From Bordetella parapertussis (GTDB lineage Bacteria > Pseudomonadota > Gammaproteobacteria > Burkholderiales > SG8-39), in the NCBI GenBank assembly GCA_945861875.1, contig CAMAWC010000034.1:1-38246 (forward strand): 38,246 nt of DNA, in the 5' to 3' direction. Below the pieces are notes generated by a model. It was given only the letters and a program-made list of their open reading frames with translations, ran no database searches and had not been told where the DNA came from. Numbering within the stretch: the stretch's first letter is position 1; the number at the start of each line of letters is the position of its first letter. Made by a program: the position numbers and the translations under genes. Below are positions 37,901-38,246 of the stretch, one piece after another.

Positions 37901-38246
37901 TTGCGCGCCTTCCGCCGCCTGATTGCCAGCGGTCATTCGCTGGTCGTGATCGAGCACAACCTGGACGTCATCCGCGCCGCCGACTGGATCATCGACCTCG
38001 GCCCCGAGGGGGGCGAGGCAGGCGGCGCGGTGGTCTGCACGGGTACGCCGGCGCAGGTGGCGGCGCACACGACGTCGCACACCGGCAAGGCACTGCGCGA
38101 CTACGAGCTCACCTTCTCCCCCTTTGAAAAAGGGGGCCGACGCGCCGAAGGCGCGCGGGGGGATTTATCGGTGACCGAAAAAATTCCCCCTAGCCGCCCT
38201 TTTGCAAAGGGGGGGATGGCTGGAGAGGCGCGCCAGGCGGGCGTTT
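34949..38246 (+). CDS. Large UvrA-like excinuclease ATPase with in-frame palindromic insertions (3' end outside window)
   Basis: An uninterrupted frame of about 1099 codons from TTG 34949 to the right edge. It begins IVIRGARQNNLKNLTLAIP. ATPase 1 has GVSGSGKSS (about residue 37), LSGGEVQRINL (about 542) and LFVLDEPSIGLH (about 566). ATPase 2 has GVSGSGKST (about 716), LSGGEAQRLKL (about 915) and LFLFDEPTTGLH (about 968). Zinc-binding CxxC pairs are present (CSGCG, CPDC, CDTCRGFG, CETCNG, CPACNGNGF). The segments YKMHVRVLLSKYR and RSTVGTMTELNDHLKLLF suggest the long, duplicated UvrA paralogues of betaproteobacteria rather than the canonical repair UvrA of about 940 residues. Four stretches (about 471-509, 656-687, 935-962, 1056 on) are repeat-derived peptides. 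Upstream in-frame TAA at 34916 limits the start. Confidence 0.9.
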   Translation, partial: MKPESPPDAIVIRGARQNNLKNLTLAIPTGELVVVTGVSGSGKSSLVFDTLYAEGQRRYVETFSPYARQFLDRMDKPQVDAIEGIPPAIAIDQTNPVRTSRSTVGTMTELNDHLKLLFARTASLHCSGCGETVRRDSPEAIYAALKTRAALAGDPRLVITFPVTVPANFSEAEVQQLLAHQGYTRIHAREGALLEVVQDRLRFSAEDKTRVMDALEAALRVGQGKVNIYPQAEGETFGAAWRFSSDLHCPDCNIHYQDPTPSLFSFNSPLGACDTCRGFGRVIGLDFGLVLPDESKSIKDGAIKPWQTPAFHECQDDIEKYAKKRGVPLDTPFNKLSAAHKKWVLEGEPEWENWKKSWPGTWYGVARFFKWLETKSYKMHVRVLLSKYRAYTPCETCNGARLKTESMLWRLGTKEDADAAMPAAKRFMPNGVAFTRDKLEALPGLTVHDLMLLPIDRCRSLLDTLHLPWAPARAVPRGATPSEAGATSASGVASPEGAPAPPSGAPLDEATDLLLTEIRGRTRYLCEVGLGYLTLDRQSRTLSGGEVQRINLTTALGTSLVNTLFVLDEPSIGLHPRDMGRVIGVMQRLRDAGNSLVVVEHDPQIMLEADRLLDMGPGPGERGGNVVFFGTQEELRSSDTLTAQYLSGRKRADGESPSPQPSPRTRGEGVAVIPSPPLAGERVRVRGQLELLGASAHNLKQIDVAIPLHCLVAITGVSGSGKSTLVQDVLHAALLKAKGKPTEMPGAFRELRGAEHIGDVVMVDQSPIGRTARSNPASYVGAWDAVRKLFANESVSKERGYTAGTFSFNAGPKTGNAGRCPACNGNGFEHVEMQFLSDVYLRCPDCDGKRFRAEVLEITVQNKMGKRSIADVLDMTVSEALAFFAGEPEVQAALAPLAEVGLEYLKLGQPVPTLSGGEAQRLKLAGHLVEAIKTDALPARRGVRTNLPSPAKAGEGPGERVAKGKLFLFDEPTTGLHFEDIAKLLRAFRRLIASGHSLVVIEHNLDVIRAADWIIDLGPEGGEAGGAVVCTGTPAQVAAHTTSHTGKALRDYELTFSPFEKGGRRAEGARGDLSVTEKIPPSRPFAKGGMAGEARQAGV
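36409..36464. repeat. Insert 1 in the UvrA-like gene: GC-rich palindromic segment
   Basis: GAGCGCC (36409-36415) pairs with GGCGCTC (36458-36464) around an inner CCCCTGAAGGGG hairpin (36429-36440). In frame it yields an Ala/Pro/Ser/Gly-rich stretch between LHLPWAP and LDEATDLLLTEIR, where UvrA relatives have a short linker. It is less clear-cut than inserts 2-4. Confidence 0.5.
36916..37008. repeat. Insert 2 in the UvrA-like gene: 93-bp inverted repeat read in frame
   Basis: Arms 36916-36938 and 36986-37008 match in 22 of 23 positions (CCCCTCACCC(C/T)AACCCTCTCC type). Inside, CTCTCCCCGT/ACGGGGAGAG forms a perfect hairpin and TCGCCCCCGC/GCGGGGGAGA a second near-perfect one. The length is 31 codons, adding SPSPQPSPRTRGEG and PLAGERVRVRG between the first ATPase half and the LLGASAHNLKQI start of the second. 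Confidence 0.9.
37754..37834. repeat. Insert 3 in the UvrA-like gene: two-hairpin segment read in frame
   Basis: GCACTCCCCGC (37754-37764) pairs exactly with GCGGGGAGTGC (37768-37778), followed by a second hairpin, CCCTCGCCCGC against GCGGGAGAGGG. It lies between the second LSGGEAQRLKL signature and its Walker B, where UvrA proteins have a short variable linker. Confidence 0.8.
38117..38215. repeat. Insert 4 in the UvrA-like gene: 99-bp CCCCCTTTG-type inverted repeat
   Basis: TCCCCCTTTGAAAAAGGG at the left faces CCCTTTTGCAAAGGGGGGA at the right, with GGGGGGATTT against AAATTCCCCC inside and a GCGCGCCGAAGGCGCG-like core. It is 33 codons long, open in the UvrA frame, right after GKALRDYELTF. 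Confidence 0.8.
38215..38246. repeat. Copy of the GGCTGGA(G/A)AGGC...GGGCGTTT short REP-like repeat
   Basis: GATGGCTGGAGAGGCGCGCC followed by AGGCGGGCGTTT at the window edge. Same orientation and both ends as 16509-16542. Confidence 0.65.

Noticed and set aside
34949-38246. Treating the UvrA-like gene as a frameshifted pseudogene
   Set aside because: Codon-by-codon reading through every repeat segment found no stop or frame change, and both ATPase motif sets are complete.

Overview
The window looks like a chromosomal segment of a GC-rich betaproteobacterium, probably Burkholderiales or a close relative. The main reasons are two orphan Bug/TctC-type solute receptors, a baeRF-like 'translational machinery' protein next to a DksA/TraR-type zinc-finger protein, a Tat-exported isoquinoline-oxidoreductase-type molybdenum hydroxylase, SoxYZ, and a very large UvrA paralogue. 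No species is assigned.

Left part (1-9752): after the tail of a PIN-domain gene and a repeat-bearing gap comes a catabolic locus of ten genes. A GntR/FCD regulator (5832-6548, +) lies between two minus-strand operons. One encodes a Rieske oxygenase alpha subunit, a glutamine-synthetase-like ligase and a 2Fe-2S ferredoxin. The other encodes LigA- and LigB-like extradiol dioxygenase subunits, a RutB-like cysteine hydrolase, a formamidase-like alpha/beta hydrolase, an amidohydrolase-2 protein and a Bug receptor. Two AT-rich near-palindromes lie in the divergent regulator/LigA gap. Together the genes suggest uptake, activation, ring hydroxylation, ring cleavage and hydrolysis of an aromatic compound, possibly a nitrogen-containing one. 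The substrate cannot be read from sequence.

Middle part (9753-24680): a baeRF-like and DksA/TraR-like pair with a consensus FNR box upstream; a second Bug receptor; an NfeD/SPFH membrane pair; a 2Fe-2S plus Mo-hydroxylase operon ending in a strong terminator; a small defence-like island (AbrB/VapC pair with promoter, truncated RecB-like nuclease, and a DUF2442-HTH gene paired with a DUF4160 gene broken by one in-frame stop); then a zinc alcohol dehydrogenase, a DUF1223 protein, a DedA-like protein, an MFS transporter, a small membrane protein, an LLM flavin oxidoreductase and a GNAT acetyltransferase.

Right part (24681-38246): an SDR and an enoyl-CoA hydratase, a roughly 520-bp nested inverted-repeat element, a PACE efflux protein, EttA, a periplasmic solute-binding protein, MnmC, an alpha/beta hydrolase fused to a LuxR HTH, a small unknown protein, SoxZ and SoxY, and a UvrA-like gene that runs off the right edge.

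A recurring theme is dispersed palindromic repeats of at least six types. The most striking are four different palindromic segments read in frame inside the UvrA-like gene, at linker positions between conserved ATPase motifs. No tRNA, rRNA, CRISPR array or intact transposase was seen.
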